From NCBI GenBank assembly GCA_947470515.1, contig CANITF010000006.1:60252-124251 (forward strand): DNA of 64,000 nt, given 5' to 3'. Shown one piece after another: positions 27,738 through 38,555 of the stretch (positions within the stretch are counted from its first letter, which is position 1; every line of letters starts with the position of its first letter). The notes beneath the pieces were generated by a model. The model saw only the letters and a program-made list of their open reading frames with translations. It was not told the origin of the DNA and did not search any database. The DNA comes from Flavobacteriales bacterium. Its GTDB lineage: Bacteria; Bacteroidota; Bacteroidia; Flavobacteriales_D; Crocinitomicaceae. A program made the translations under genes and the position numbers.

Positions 27738-29204
27738 TTAACTCCAGCTTGTACCGTCTTTTGTGTCTTTAATCACGATTCCAGCAGTTGCCAAACCATC
27801 ACGGATTTTATCAGAGGTTGACCAATCTTTATTGTCGCGTGCTTGTTGCCGCAAATCAATTACTAAATCCATCACTGGAGCAAGCTTGGAATCACTGTTA
27901 GTGACACCTATCTCAATTCCCAAAACGTCTTGGAGGAAACGATTCATTTCAGTAGAAAGTAATGAAAGGTCTTCTTTTGTGATGGTGTCTTTTCCATCGT
28001 TGATCAAATTAATACGCTTTGCAGCTTCAAATAAATTTGCTATCAAGATTGGCGCGTTAAAATCATCGTCCATAGCAGCATAAAAACTTGTAATTAAGTC
28101 TTTTACGTCAAAGGAAGAAGTTGGAGAAACGGTTAATTTATCAATTAATTGAAGTGCATCTGATAAGCGAGAAAACCCTTTTTCTGCAGCATTCAACGCA
28201 TCTTGTGTGAAATCTAAATTACTGCGGTAATGCGCTTGCATCATGAAAAAGCGAATCACGTTTGGACTATACGGTTTATCGAATAATGCTGTTGTTCCTT
28301 CAACAATTTCTTTTGGTAAGAAAAAATTTCCCAAGGATTTACTCATTTTTTGACCATTCACATTGAGCATATTGGCATGCATCCAGTATTTCGCTGGAGT
28401 ACAACCAAGTGAACCACAATTTTGTGCTATTTCATCTTCGTGATGTGGAAATTTCAAATCCATCCCACCACCGTGAATATCAAAATGGTTGCCCAAATAC
28501 TTCGTACTCATCGCAGTGCATTCAATATGCCACCCTGGATTTCCATTTCCCCAAGGAGAACGCCAGATTTGCATATCTTCAGGATTCGCTTTTTTCCAAA
28601 GTGCAAAATCAGCAAAAAAACGTTTTTCGCCTTGTGCATTCAAGGTTCTAGTCTCTTCGGCCAATTCATCAACTTTTCTACCGCTCAAAATCCCATATTC
28701 GAATTTCTCACTGTATTTTTTCACATCAAAATAGACAGAACCATTCACAACATAAGCAAAACCATTTTCAATAATTTTCTCGATGTGCTCAATTTGTTCT
28801 TGAATATGTCCGGTTGCGGTTGGTTCTATACTTGGAGGTAATAAGTTGTAAATGCGCTGCAATTCTTGAAATTTCACATTGTATTTATACACAATTTCCA
28901 AGGATTGCATTTTTTCTGATTTTGCAGCTTTACCGATACTATCAACCTCATCACCAGCACTATTTGTGATGTGTCCAGCATCCGTAATATTTCGAACATA
29001 CTTCACTTTGTAATCTAATTGAAGTAAGTAACGAAAGATCATATCAAAATTGATGAACGTTCGCATGTTCCCCATGTGAGGTTCGCTATACAAGGTTGGT
29101 CCACAGACATACATTCCAACGAAACCTGTTTGAATAGGCTCAAACTTTTCCTTTTGACCTGATAAGCTATTGTAAATTTTTAAATTTCCTTGATGCGAAC
29201 TCAT
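27738..29204 (-). CDS. cysS: Cysteinyl-tRNA synthetase
   Basis: Class I synthetase that charges tRNA-Cys. The 488-residue protein shows the zinc-linked YVCGPTLYSEPHMGNMR (HIGH-like HMGN) near residue 30, the second Zn region CTAMSTKYLG with HGGGMDLKFPHHEDEIAQ, and KMSKS at about residue 270. The start is placed at ATG 29204 (MSSHQGNL); the upstream start at 29228 lies within a promoter element at 29226-29233. Confidence 0.96.
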   Translation of the reverse strand: MSSHQGNLKIYNSLSGQKEKFEPIQTGFVGMYVCGPTLYSEPHMGNMRTFINFDMIFRYLLQLDYKVKYVRNITDAGHITNSAGDEVDSIGKAAKSEKMQSLEIVYKYNVKFQELQRIYNLLPPSIEPTATGHIQEQIEHIEKIIENGFAYVVNGSVYFDVKKYSEKFEYGILSGRKVDELAEETRTLNAQGEKRFFADFALWKKANPEDMQIWRSPWGNGNPGWHIECTAMSTKYLGNHFDIHGGGMDLKFPHHEDEIAQNCGSLGCTPAKYWMHANMLNVNGQKMSKSLGNFFLPKEIVEGTTALFDKPYSPNVIRFFMMQAHYRSNLDFTQDALNAAEKGFSRLSDALQLIDKLTVSPTSSFDVKDLITSFYAAMDDDFNAPILIANLFEAAKRINLINDGKDTITKEDLSLLSTEMNRFLQDVLGIEIGVTNSDSKLAPVMDLVIDLRQQARDNKDWSTSDKIRDGLATAGIVIKDTKDGTSWS

Positions 29205-29225
29205 TTTAAAATCAATTTTGATAAA

Positions 29226-29233
29226 CAAATGTA
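29226..29233 (-). promoter_or_regulatory. Putative -7 element for cysS (TACATTTG)
   Basis: Match to TAnnTTTG on the minus strand, 21 bases upstream of the chosen cysS ATG. Confidence 0.5.
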
Positions 29234-29410
29234 ATTGAAATCAATTAAGTTGACGTTTCATTTTCATTATAAAAAATAAAATTGGGCTTAGTTTATTATT
29301 ATTTTTCAGACCAATAGCATATATTTTTTTTTATTATTGGTACAAATAGACTAAATTTACGCACTTGAACTTTTATTTTAGATTAAATAGTCACTAAACC
29401 TCACAATTCA

Positions 29411-32400
29411 ATGAAAATTCTTAGGAATATTTTCATCATTCTATTCACTTCATCCTTGTCTTTTTCAGCTATTTCTCAGATAGATACCCTATTTTGGTTT
29501 GCTGCGCCTGCAATTTCTTCTGGAAGTGGAGATAACCCAGTTTTCTTGCGTTTTTTATCGTATGACCAAGCCGCAACGGTTACTGTTAGCCAACCTGCAA
29601 ATGGGGCATTTATCCCAATTGTACTTACGCTTCCAGCAAACTCTGTTGACAGTATCAATTTAACTGCTTTTTTAGCACAAATTGAAAGTCCAGCAGGAAA
29701 TGTAATTTCCAATAATGGATTAAAAATAACCTCTACTGCGAATATTTCTGCGTATTATGAACTTCGCGCAGCAAGTAATAAAGAAATGTTTTCGTTAAAA
29801 GGGACAAAAGCGCTTGGAACAAATTTTTATACCCCATTTCAAAAAGCCTTAAATACGGCTGTAACTGCTCCAGTTTCTTTTTCATCCATTGAAATAGTTG
29901 CAACAATAGACAATACAACAGTGTTGATCACTCCTAGAACAGCCATTACAGGGCATGTAATAAATACTACTTTTTCAATTACTTTAAACAAAGGTCAGAC
30001 TTATAGCGCAAGAGACATGAATTCAACTGGTGCTTCATCTCTTGCTGGTTCTATTATTTCCGCTAATAAGGATGTTGCTGTGACAATTTTCGATGGGGCT
30101 TTGAGTAATGGGTTGTGTAACAATGCGGCTGGAGATCAAATTACAAATGCCAATGTTATTGGTACAGATTACATTATTCATAAAGGAACTTCTGGAAACG
30201 ATAAAGTGTATATTCTTGCGACTCAAAATGCAACGAATGTTTCCGTTTATAATTCAGGCACTACTTCAACATTAATCAATTGGAGCGAGAGTTACGAGTA
30301 CACATTAACGGAAGATATTAATTACATTAAAACTACCAAACCTGTTTATGTCCTTCACATGTCAGGATATGGCTGTGAATCAAGTTTAGCACAAGTTCCA
30401 AATTTATTTTGTGCTGGAACCTATTCAACCGCCTTTACAAGAAGTTCAGCTGATTCTTTAGGTTTAATCCTTTACACGCGTGCAGGATTTGAAAATCAAT
30501 TCATATTAAATGGAAATCCAGGATTAATAACCGCTGGTCAATTTTCAACTGTTCCTGGCACTTCGGGGAATTTTAAAGTAGCAAAAATTCACTTTTCTAC
30601 TCTCGATGTTCCTTTAAATAGTTACAACATTGTAGAAAATACTGGGGATGTATTTGGTTTAGGAATTACGTCTGGGAATTCAGGAAATGGTTCAGAATAT
30701 GCATATTTATCCGAATTCAATTCATATCCTTTTGTTGATGCGGGAATTGATGATACAATTTGTGCCAATGTTGCATTTGCAGTAAATGGCATTGTTGGTG
30801 GTGGTTCGGTAACTGGAATCTGGAGTAGCACTGGTTACGGAACTTTTTCAAGCGGCACCACAACATTGGTTAATAATTATGTTCCTAGCCCTTTGGATAC
30901 CTTAATCACACCAATTCAATTAATTTTAAGTTCTACAGGACCTTGTCCAGTTCAAAAAGACACGCTTATACTATATGTTAGTCCTTCTCCTATAGCAAAT
31001 GCATCTGCAGATCAAACTGCTTGCTCGAACAATTCAATCATCTTATTGAATGGTACCGTAAGTGGGGGCGCGGCTACTGGAGATTGGGGGACAATGGGAA
31101 CAGGAACTTTTACTCCTAATGTTTCGACGTTAAATGCTACTTATTTACCATCTGCTACAGATATTTCAATTGGTTTTGTGAAACTCTTTTTGACATCGAC
31201 GAATTTTGGATCTTGTAATACTTCTATTGACACGATGATTGTAACATTTACTTCTCAAGCCATTGTGGATGCTGGTCCTGACACATTGATTGTTTGTTCA
31301 AACAACCCAATAATCAATTTATCTGGCTCCGTTTCAGGTTCTAGTACTACTGGAAAATGGACTACAGCTGGAAATGGATTCTTTTTGCCAAATAATATTT
31401 CACTGATTACAAGTTACCAACCGAGTGCAAATGATATTGCTGCTGGAGAAGTATTACTTTATTTGGAATCAACATCAAATGGGAATTGTCTACCAGTTTT
31501 TGATAGTTTGCTTGTTCAATTTACAAGTTCACCTGTTGTTGATGCAGGAATAAATCAACTAGTTTGTTCAAATGATGTCTCCATAAATTTAAATGGAACT
31601 ATTAATGGCGCCACTACAACAGGAATTTGGTCGGGTGGTACTGGAACATATACCGCTAACAACGCGACACTAAATGCAATCTATACACCTACTCCTGCTG
31701 AACTAACAGCTGGTGCAATTGTCTTAACGCTTACATCAACGAATAATGGAACGTGTAATGTGGTCAATGATATTGTACAAATAAATTTTGTAGCATCCCC
31801 TTTTTCTAATTTTAGTGGAACAAATGTATGTTTAAATAATACGACAACATTCCTTGATTTTTCGTTGCCTGGTTATGGTGCGATTACAAACTGGGATTGG
31901 GATTTTACAGATGGAAATATTTCTACTGCGCAAAGTCCATCACATTTATTCTTGACAGCCGGCGTTTTTCCAGTTCAACTAATTACCACATCAAGTGTTG
32001 GTTGCACGGACACAACAACAATCTCAGTAAATGTTTATGCCCTTCCAGTTGCAAATTTCACATATGATGCAGGATGTCCTAACAATCAAGTAATTATAGA
32101 TTTTACAGATAATTCAACCTCTGTTGATGCTGTGGATTATTGGTATTATGATTTTGGGGGACAAGGCACTGTTGTCACACAAGACGCAACTCAGTTATTT
32201 AATGGGGCAGGAAATTATACGATTACTCATATCATTTCAACTGTAAATAATTGCAAAGACACGATTGTTCAAATAATTAACGTTCCTGAAATTCCGATAG
32301 CTGGTTTTTATTATAACACTTCAAATGGTATGAATGTCGGTGCATTTTTCAATTTTGTTGACACATCGTACTTTGCAAGTTCTTATCAATGGGACTTTGG

Positions 32401-32830
32401 AAACCTACAAACGAGTATTTTACAAGACCCAAATACGACCTATTTCCAAAATGGTCAATACGTGGTTACTCAATTTGTCTATGGGGCCTTAGGTTGTTAT
32501 GATAGTACTTCTACATTAGTAACTATAAACACGGTCACTACTGAAATCAGTACGTTAATTCCAAATGCTATTTCACCAAATGGGGATGATAAAAATGACG
32601 TTTGGAAACTAGACTTCATTACCATCTTATTTCCAGAAGCTACAGTTGAAATATATAACCAATGGGGTCAACAAATATTCTTTTCTGAAGGATATTCTGT
32701 TCGGTGGGATGGAAAATACAATGATGAATTTGTAGCCGATGGGAACTACTATTATGTCATAACACTCAACGCCAACTTAGAGGTTGATCAATTTAAAGGA
32801 GCATTATTAGTATTAAAAAATGGCAAATAA
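29411..32830 (+). CDS. Giant surface protein with IgGFc-binding-like N-domain, PKD domains and T9SS type B sorting domain
   Basis: A 1139-residue secreted protein. After a signal peptide (1-22) comes an IgGFc-binding-like domain starting IDTLFWFAAPA and running to about residue 430. Then four tandem units of about 85 residues follow, each with a CSNN-like cysteine near its start, a TTGxW motif, and a CxxxxD end. Three PKD-type domains come next (for example NWDWDFTDGN), then the gliding-motility-type C-terminal domain IPNAISPNGDDKNDVW ... WDGKYNDEFVADGNYYYVI. This C-terminus is the T9SS type B signal, so export across the outer membrane is expected. It starts an operon of five genes. Confidence 0.92.
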   Translation: MKILRNIFIILFTSSLSFSAISQIDTLFWFAAPAISSGSGDNPVFLRFLSYDQAATVTVSQPANGAFIPIVLTLPANSVDSINLTAFLAQIESPAGNVISNNGLKITSTANISAYYELRAASNKEMFSLKGTKALGTNFYTPFQKALNTAVTAPVSFSSIEIVATIDNTTVLITPRTAITGHVINTTFSITLNKGQTYSARDMNSTGASSLAGSIISANKDVAVTIFDGALSNGLCNNAAGDQITNANVIGTDYIIHKGTSGNDKVYILATQNATNVSVYNSGTTSTLINWSESYEYTLTEDINYIKTTKPVYVLHMSGYGCESSLAQVPNLFCAGTYSTAFTRSSADSLGLILYTRAGFENQFILNGNPGLITAGQFSTVPGTSGNFKVAKIHFSTLDVPLNSYNIVENTGDVFGLGITSGNSGNGSEYAYLSEFNSYPFVDAGIDDTICANVAFAVNGIVGGGSVTGIWSSTGYGTFSSGTTTLVNNYVPSPLDTLITPIQLILSSTGPCPVQKDTLILYVSPSPIANASADQTACSNNSIILLNGTVSGGAATGDWGTMGTGTFTPNVSTLNATYLPSATDISIGFVKLFLTSTNFGSCNTSIDTMIVTFTSQAIVDAGPDTLIVCSNNPIINLSGSVSGSSTTGKWTTAGNGFFLPNNISLITSYQPSANDIAAGEVLLYLESTSNGNCLPVFDSLLVQFTSSPVVDAGINQLVCSNDVSINLNGTINGATTTGIWSGGTGTYTANNATLNAIYTPTPAELTAGAIVLTLTSTNNGTCNVVNDIVQINFVASPFSNFSGTNVCLNNTTTFLDFSLPGYGAITNWDWDFTDGNISTAQSPSHLFLTAGVFPVQLITTSSVGCTDTTTISVNVYALPVANFTYDAGCPNNQVIIDFTDNSTSVDAVDYWYYDFGGQGTVVTQDATQLFNGAGNYTITHIISTVNNCKDTIVQIINVPEIPIAGFYYNTSNGMNVGAFFNFVDTSYFASSYQWDFGNLQTSILQDPNTTYFQNGQYVVTQFVYGALGCYDSTSTLVTINTVTTEISTLIPNAISPNGDDKNDVWKLDFITILFPEATVEIYNQWGQQIFFSEGYSVRWDGKYNDEFVADGNYYYVITLNANLEVDQFKGALLVLKNGK

Positions 32831-32834
32831 GCAT

Positions 32835-33809
32835 ATGAAAACATTATTTAATCTTATCGTATTAATGTTGTTAGTGAACAATCTTCAAGCGCAACAGCAA
32901 GCAGTTTATTCAAATTTTTTGATGAATGATTATTACTACAATCCGGCTATTGCTGGGAGTAAAAATGTACATGTTGCGAACATAAACTATCGCAATCAAT
33001 GGGTTGGTTTTGAAGAAGCGCCAGTAAACATGAATGCAAATTTTTATGGTTCTTTAAACAATAAAGGAAAAGTAGGTTATGGAGCGTCAATCATTTCAGA
33101 AAAATCGGGTTTAACCAATACAACGGGTATTTATCTTAATTATGCGCAACATTTCAAACTGTCAAAAACGGTGAAGCTTGGGTTTGGTATTCAACCAGGT
33201 TTTATTCAATACCGTGTTCGTTTGTATGATGCAATTTTGGCTGATCCAGGGGATGAGTTATTGACGGGAACTGTTTATTCTGCTAATGCAGTTGATGTTA
33301 ATGCTGGATTCAATCTGTATTCTAAAAAATTCTTTGTAATGGGATCTGTTCAACATTTATTGGGCAAGCAAATTCAATTCACCACATATAATTCAAGTTT
33401 AGCTTTTCATTTTAATGGAATTGTTGGGTATAACTACCTTTTCAAAAAGAAAAAAATTGAATTACAGCCAAGTTTGATGATAAAGTACAACAAACCAGTT
33501 CCGGTTCAAATTACAGGTATGTTAAAAGGCACCTTTAATTCAAAATATTGGCTTGGTTTAATTTATCGCTCTGACGATGCAATAGGTGTTTCGCTTGGAA
33601 TGATGATTAAGGAACGTTTTAATATTGGTTATGGATATGATTATTCAATGTCCAAAATAAGAAAATATAATTCTGGGTCTCATGAAATTATGTTGTCATT
33701 TATTATCACTAAAAAACGTCCTACACTGGATGAACAAGATGATAAACTCAACAACTCAATTATGGAGGAGATGAAGAAAACAATGGAAGAAAAGGAAAAA
33801 TCTAATTGA
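32835..33809 (+). CDS. PorP/SprF-family outer-membrane protein, first copy
   Basis: A 324-residue protein with a signal peptide (MKTLFNLIVLMLLVNNLQAQ) and the PorP/SprF hallmarks QAVYSNFLMNDYYYNPAIAGSK near the mature N-terminus and the beta-barrel-like strands through to MLSFIITKKRPTLDE. SprF-type proteins attach type B T9SS cargo to the cell surface, and each usually partners the adhesin next to it. It overlaps or abuts the preceding adhesin gene. A start 15 bases earlier, at 32820, is possible but does not give a cleaner signal peptide. Confidence 0.92.
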   Translation: MKTLFNLIVLMLLVNNLQAQQQAVYSNFLMNDYYYNPAIAGSKNVHVANINYRNQWVGFEEAPVNMNANFYGSLNNKGKVGYGASIISEKSGLTNTTGIYLNYAQHFKLSKTVKLGFGIQPGFIQYRVRLYDAILADPGDELLTGTVYSANAVDVNAGFNLYSKKFFVMGSVQHLLGKQIQFTTYNSSLAFHFNGIVGYNYLFKKKKIELQPSLMIKYNKPVPVQITGMLKGTFNSKYWLGLIYRSDDAIGVSLGMMIKERFNIGYGYDYSMSKIRKYNSGSHEIMLSFIITKKRPTLDEQDDKLNNSIMEEMKKTMEEKEKSN

Positions 33810-33823
33810 TAGAAAAGTATACT

Positions 33824-36800
33824 ATGCGTTATTCAAAAACATTATTTATTTCCCTATTTGTCTTATTTATAAGTGCAAAGGAAGTTAAAGCACAAATCGA
33901 TACATCTTTTTGGTTTGCTGCACCTTGGGTTACACCAGATCATTGGTGGAGAGATCCGATTGCTTTTCATTTTTCTACATTTGGTAATCCTACATCGGTT
34001 CGATTAAGAATGCCGAGAACGGGTTACGATACAACTATTCTGATTCCTGCAAACTCCTTGTTTTCAAAAAATGTTGATTTCATGATGGCAGCAATTGAAA
34101 CCAAACCAGCTAACGTTGTTGCCAATAGTGGATTTCAAATTACATCAGACTTCCCTATTACCGTTGTTTATGACGTAATCACTCGAGCACCTCAATACAA
34201 CAATGCTGAAACCTTCTCTTTAAAAGGTCAAAATGGTATTGGATTAGAATTTGTAACACCATTTCAAACAAGGTGGAACAATAAATTGTTGACCACTGAT
34301 CTTGATGGAAGTGGCACAATAGAACAGCCCTATCAGCAAATAAACATTGTTGCAACTGAAGATAATACAATTATATATATTACTCCTAGATGCAATGTTG
34401 TTGGTGGGCATCCTGCCAATGTTACATATTCAGTTACATTGCCTTTTAAAGGGAATACCTACACAGTTCAAAATATGGTTCAAACTACCAGTGTTTTGGG
34501 TAACAATTTAGCAGGTTCAATCGTGGTTGCAAATAAACCAATTTCTGTAACAGTTGCAGATGATTCTGTTAATCCTTCTGGAGGAGGGGGCTGTTATGAT
34601 TTAATGGGGGATCAAATTGTTCCAACAGATGTTATCGGAACTGAATATATTGTTCTTCGAGGTTTTTTAAATCCTGGTTCTGAAGAATCTTTTTTTGTAA
34701 CTGCAACGGCTAATTTCACAACTGTAACAATCAATGATGGAGCGATTACAACAGTACTTTTAAATCAAGGTGATACGTATCGATATCAACTCGCTCAGCC
34801 GAGGACCCATATTCAAACCGACAAACCTGTATATGTTTTGCACATGGCCGGATATGGTTGTGAATTAGGTGAAGCTTTACTTCCTCCTTTGAATTGTGCA
34901 GGGTCAGATATTGTTACTTTCCCTAGAACAAATCCACAGCTTTTCTCAATTAATATTCTTTGTCCGACTGGTTCTGAAGGCTCTTTTCTTTTGAATGGAA
35001 GTCCTGCATTAGTTCCTGCAGCGAGTTTTAATATTGTTCCAGGGACGGCAGGTTTATGGAAAGCAGCTCAATTAACATACACAACTGGACAAGTTCCATC
35101 TGGATCATCGAATGTTTTAACAAATTCAACAAATAATTTTGCACTAGGAATTATAAATGGAAATACAAATACAGGTTGTTTGTACCATTATATGTCTTCT
35201 TTCTTGCGCAGAGTTTATACAGAAGCAGGAAATGACACCATTTTATGTAATGGCGAACCTTCAATTAATTTGTTAGGCTCAGTAACTGGTGGAGCAACAA
35301 CTGGTATTTGGAGCGTTCTAGATGGATCAGGTGCTTTAGCAACTCCAACAAATCTTTCTACAACTTATACGCCAGTTCCAAGTGATTATTCTCAAGGTTA
35401 TTTGACTTTCGTATTAAGTTCTACAGGAAATTGTACACCTGTTAGAGATACAGTTGTAGTTTCATTTATTCAATCTCCTGTTGTTGGAGCTGGCGGTGAT
35501 AATTCATTTTGTAAGAACAATGTTGGGCCAATACCTATAAGTGGAAGTGTGAATTTTGCCTCTGCAGCCACTTGGTCTGGAGGAACTGGAGGTTCATTTG
35601 GTAATAGTGGTTCATTAACTACTTCTTATTCTCCTTCTCCAGCAGATTTAGCCGCTGATAGTGTTGCCTTATTTTTAACATCTGCAGGAAGTTTCTTCTC
35701 ATGCCCGAATGATGCAGACACAATCGTAATCTATTTTACAGATGCTCCTTTAGTTATTGCTGGAGCAAATTTAGCTTTATGTTCAAGTTCAACGGCTGCA
35801 AGTTTAAACGGAAGTATAACGGGCGAATCAACAACAGGTATTTGGACTTCTTCAGGAACCGGGTCTTATTCACCAAGTCAATCGAATCTCGTTACAGATT
35901 ATTTAATTAGTCCAGATGATACGTTAAGTGGTCTTATTGTAATGACTTTAACATCTACAAATAATGGTAACTGTTTGGCAGTTCAAGATAGTTTAGAAAT
36001 ATCAATTATTTCTCAGCCTGTTGTAACAATTACCTCAGCAGATTCAATCTGTTCTAATTTTGCTGGACTTGCGTTAACAGGAACTGCAACTGCTGGTTTT
36101 GGAACAGTTTGGACAACAAATGGAGTAGGGACAATTACGAATCCTAATGTGCTTTCAACTTTTTATACAATTAGTCCCATTGACACGACAGCTGGTTTTA
36201 TAGATATCTATTTAGCTACAACAGGTATTTGTCCAATCGAAGAAGATTCGTTGAGAATATTTTTTATTGACCCTCCAACAGTAGATGCTGGAATTAATCA
36301 AGCTTTTTGTGACAATGAACCAGTACAGTTGAACGGTTCAATATCTGGGATTAACCCGACTGTTTCTTGGGCAACAATGGGAGCTGGTTCATTTAGTCCT
36401 AATAATGCTAGCTTAAATGCACTATATTATCCTTCAGCATCAGATATTTTGAATAGTGGGGTGAATTTAATCCTTTCGACAAGTAGTGTTTTTGGATGTG
36501 TTCCTTCAAATGATACATTATTTGTGGTTTTTAAACAAGCGCCAACTGCTGATTTTTCAGTAAATGTTGTTTGTCAAGGTGTAAATTCAGCATTCACTGA
36601 TTTATCAAGTAATGGTCCAATCAGCAGTTGGGATTGGGATTTTGGAGATTTTACAAATTCTATTACCAATAATCCTTTGCATACATATGCTGGAAGTGGC
36701 AGTTATGACGCAGTATTAATTGTTGGTTCAAGTAATGGATGTTTTGACACCATAACATATCCTGTGACAATCAATCCTTTGCCAATTGCCTTGTTTAACT

Positions 36801-37540
36801 ATCCAACCCTTTGTGAAAATACGCTTACACCATTTACGGACGCCTCTTTCATTTCAACTGGATCTGTTGTATCATGGTTGTACACTTTTGAAGGTTCTAG
36901 CACAAGTACATTGCAAGACCCAATCTATAATTTTATAAATTCAGGTGTTTATCCAGTTACCTTAACTGCTACTTCAAACTTAGGTTGTGAAGGAACTGTA
37001 ACAAATAACATTACAGTCAACCCACGACCAGATGCGGCATTTACAATTAATCCAAATCCTGCTCTTGTATTAGAGGATGTTAATTTCATTGATATTTCAA
37101 CAGGAAATCAATTGAATAATTGGTATTGGAATTTTGGTGATGGTGAAGGGTCTAATAATCAAAATACAATTCACAATTATGAAAATGGTGGTGACTTTAT
37201 GATCACGTTAATTGTTACTGATATCAATGGTTGTCAGGACACTACCACATCTTTAATCTCAATTGCTTTGTTGCCAGTTTTACCAACAGGATTTACACCA
37301 AATGGAGATACTGAAAATGATCTTTTTATTATTCGTGGCGGTCCTTTTAAAACGGTTGATTTCAAAGTTTATAATAATTGGGGTCAATTAATTTATGCAT
37401 CGACGGATGCGAATGAAGGATGGAACGGGATGTATTTAAGTGAAGAATCTCCATTAGGAGTTTACACTTGGACTTTTGTTGTAGAGATGTTCAACGGACA
37501 AATTATTAAGAAATCAGGTGATGTAACCTTAATGCGTTAA
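33824..37540 (+). CDS. Second giant surface protein with IgGFc-binding-like N-domain and T9SS type B sorting domain
   Basis: A 1238-residue paralogue of the protein at 29411-32830 with the same plan. The signal peptide ends KEVKAQ, the N-domain starts IDTSFWFAAPW, then five tandem units of about 85 residues follow (the first protein has four). Three PKD domains come next, with the pattern WDWDFGD and WYWNFGDGEG, then the type B domain LPTGFTPNGDTENDLF ... GVYTWTFVVEM. The start at ATG 33824 is preferred to a TTG at 33806 in the same frame. It lies between two PorP/SprF genes, so the operon seems to have grown by duplication of an adhesin-SprF pair. Confidence 0.92.
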   Translation: MRYSKTLFISLFVLFISAKEVKAQIDTSFWFAAPWVTPDHWWRDPIAFHFSTFGNPTSVRLRMPRTGYDTTILIPANSLFSKNVDFMMAAIETKPANVVANSGFQITSDFPITVVYDVITRAPQYNNAETFSLKGQNGIGLEFVTPFQTRWNNKLLTTDLDGSGTIEQPYQQINIVATEDNTIIYITPRCNVVGGHPANVTYSVTLPFKGNTYTVQNMVQTTSVLGNNLAGSIVVANKPISVTVADDSVNPSGGGGCYDLMGDQIVPTDVIGTEYIVLRGFLNPGSEESFFVTATANFTTVTINDGAITTVLLNQGDTYRYQLAQPRTHIQTDKPVYVLHMAGYGCELGEALLPPLNCAGSDIVTFPRTNPQLFSINILCPTGSEGSFLLNGSPALVPAASFNIVPGTAGLWKAAQLTYTTGQVPSGSSNVLTNSTNNFALGIINGNTNTGCLYHYMSSFLRRVYTEAGNDTILCNGEPSINLLGSVTGGATTGIWSVLDGSGALATPTNLSTTYTPVPSDYSQGYLTFVLSSTGNCTPVRDTVVVSFIQSPVVGAGGDNSFCKNNVGPIPISGSVNFASAATWSGGTGGSFGNSGSLTTSYSPSPADLAADSVALFLTSAGSFFSCPNDADTIVIYFTDAPLVIAGANLALCSSSTAASLNGSITGESTTGIWTSSGTGSYSPSQSNLVTDYLISPDDTLSGLIVMTLTSTNNGNCLAVQDSLEISIISQPVVTITSADSICSNFAGLALTGTATAGFGTVWTTNGVGTITNPNVLSTFYTISPIDTTAGFIDIYLATTGICPIEEDSLRIFFIDPPTVDAGINQAFCDNEPVQLNGSISGINPTVSWATMGAGSFSPNNASLNALYYPSASDILNSGVNLILSTSSVFGCVPSNDTLFVVFKQAPTADFSVNVVCQGVNSAFTDLSSNGPISSWDWDFGDFTNSITNNPLHTYAGSGSYDAVLIVGSSNGCFDTITYPVTINPLPIALFNYPTLCENTLTPFTDASFISTGSVVSWLYTFEGSSTSTLQDPIYNFINSGVYPVTLTATSNLGCEGTVTNNITVNPRPDAAFTINPNPALVLEDVNFIDISTGNQLNNWYWNFGDGEGSNNQNTIHNYENGGDFMITLIVTDINGCQDTTTSLISIALLPVLPTGFTPNGDTENDLFIIRGGPFKTVDFKVYNNWGQLIYASTDANEGWNGMYLSEESPLGVYTWTFVVEMFNGQIIKKSGDVTLMR

Positions 37541-37542
37541 TT

Positions 37543-38532
37543 ATGAAAAAATATTTTTTAATTATTCTCTTATTCTCGTTCACGCAAAAAGCTAAATCAC
37601 AAGATGCTCACTTGTCTATGTACGATGCTGCTCCAATGTTTTTAAACTCAGGTTTAACTGGCGTATTTTCTGGAGATTGGAGATTACATGCTCAGTACCG
37701 AACACAATGGAAATCTGTTAACTTCAAGCCTTATACATCTGCATTACTCAGTTTTGATATGCCTATAGGGAAATGGGGTATTGGATTACAAGTGAATAAC
37801 TTTCGTGCTGGATATGGTAATTTTAATGTTTTACAAGGTTTAGTTTCTGCAGCTTACAACATGCCTTTAGATCGTCGCCGAATAAATAACATTTCGTTTG
37901 GAATTCAAGCAGGCGCAATGCAGAAATCATTGGAATATCAATTGTTGTCTTTCAACAACCAATACACTATAAATAATGGGGGTGAATTTGATAATTCAAT
38001 TTCATCAGTTGAAACGTTTGGTGCTCAAAAAATGATTGTACCAGTTGTAAACGCAAGTGTTTTATATTACTTCTCAAAGCAACAAAGCAAACTCAATCCT
38101 TTTATTGGGTTATCTATATTCAACTTATTAAAGCCTAAGGAATCATTTTTCAACCAGGACAATCGTTTGCCGATTCGTTATTATTTGCACGTTGGATCAA
38201 GAGTAAATATTACAGAATTGTTCTATTTACTTCCAAAAGTATTAATCATGCAACAAAGAAAATTTAGTGAGCAAACCTATTCTGTTGAAGCTGGATATTT
38301 CCTAAAAGGCAGTGAAACGTATTTGTTGGCTGGGTTAATCTATCGCAACAAAGATGCGATGATTGCAACGTTTGGAGTTAAAAAAGAAAATATGATTGTA
38401 AAATTGGCCTATGATATCAATTTGTCAAGCTTATCAACAGTTTCTTCTGGCAAAGGTGGTTTTGAATTATCCTTTACTTATATGCATCAAAAGAATAAGC
38501 CGAAAGTTGAAAAAATATGTCCTCGTCTTTAA
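37543..38532 (+). CDS. PorP/SprF-family outer-membrane protein, second copy
   Basis: A 329-residue PorP/SprF homologue with a signal peptide (1-19) and the DAHLSMYDAAPMFLNSGLTGVFSGDWR start that replaces the usual YNPA motif with LNSG. The ATG is two bases after the previous stop codon. It is much diverged from the first copy but keeps the barrel pattern and length, so it likely serves the second adhesin. Confidence 0.88.
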   Translation: MKKYFLIILLFSFTQKAKSQDAHLSMYDAAPMFLNSGLTGVFSGDWRLHAQYRTQWKSVNFKPYTSALLSFDMPIGKWGIGLQVNNFRAGYGNFNVLQGLVSAAYNMPLDRRRINNISFGIQAGAMQKSLEYQLLSFNNQYTINNGGEFDNSISSVETFGAQKMIVPVVNASVLYYFSKQQSKLNPFIGLSIFNLLKPKESFFNQDNRLPIRYYLHVGSRVNITELFYLLPKVLIMQQRKFSEQTYSVEAGYFLKGSETYLLAGLIYRNKDAMIATFGVKKENMIVKLAYDINLSSLSTVSSGKGGFELSFTYMHQKNKPKVEKICPRL

Positions 38533-38555
38533 TTTCTGTGTCAATTAGAATTTCT

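Noticed and set aside
28422..28841. Plus-strand open frame of 139 codons within cysS
   Set aside because: It is antisense to cysS, has no recognisable pattern, and overlaps other spurious frames.
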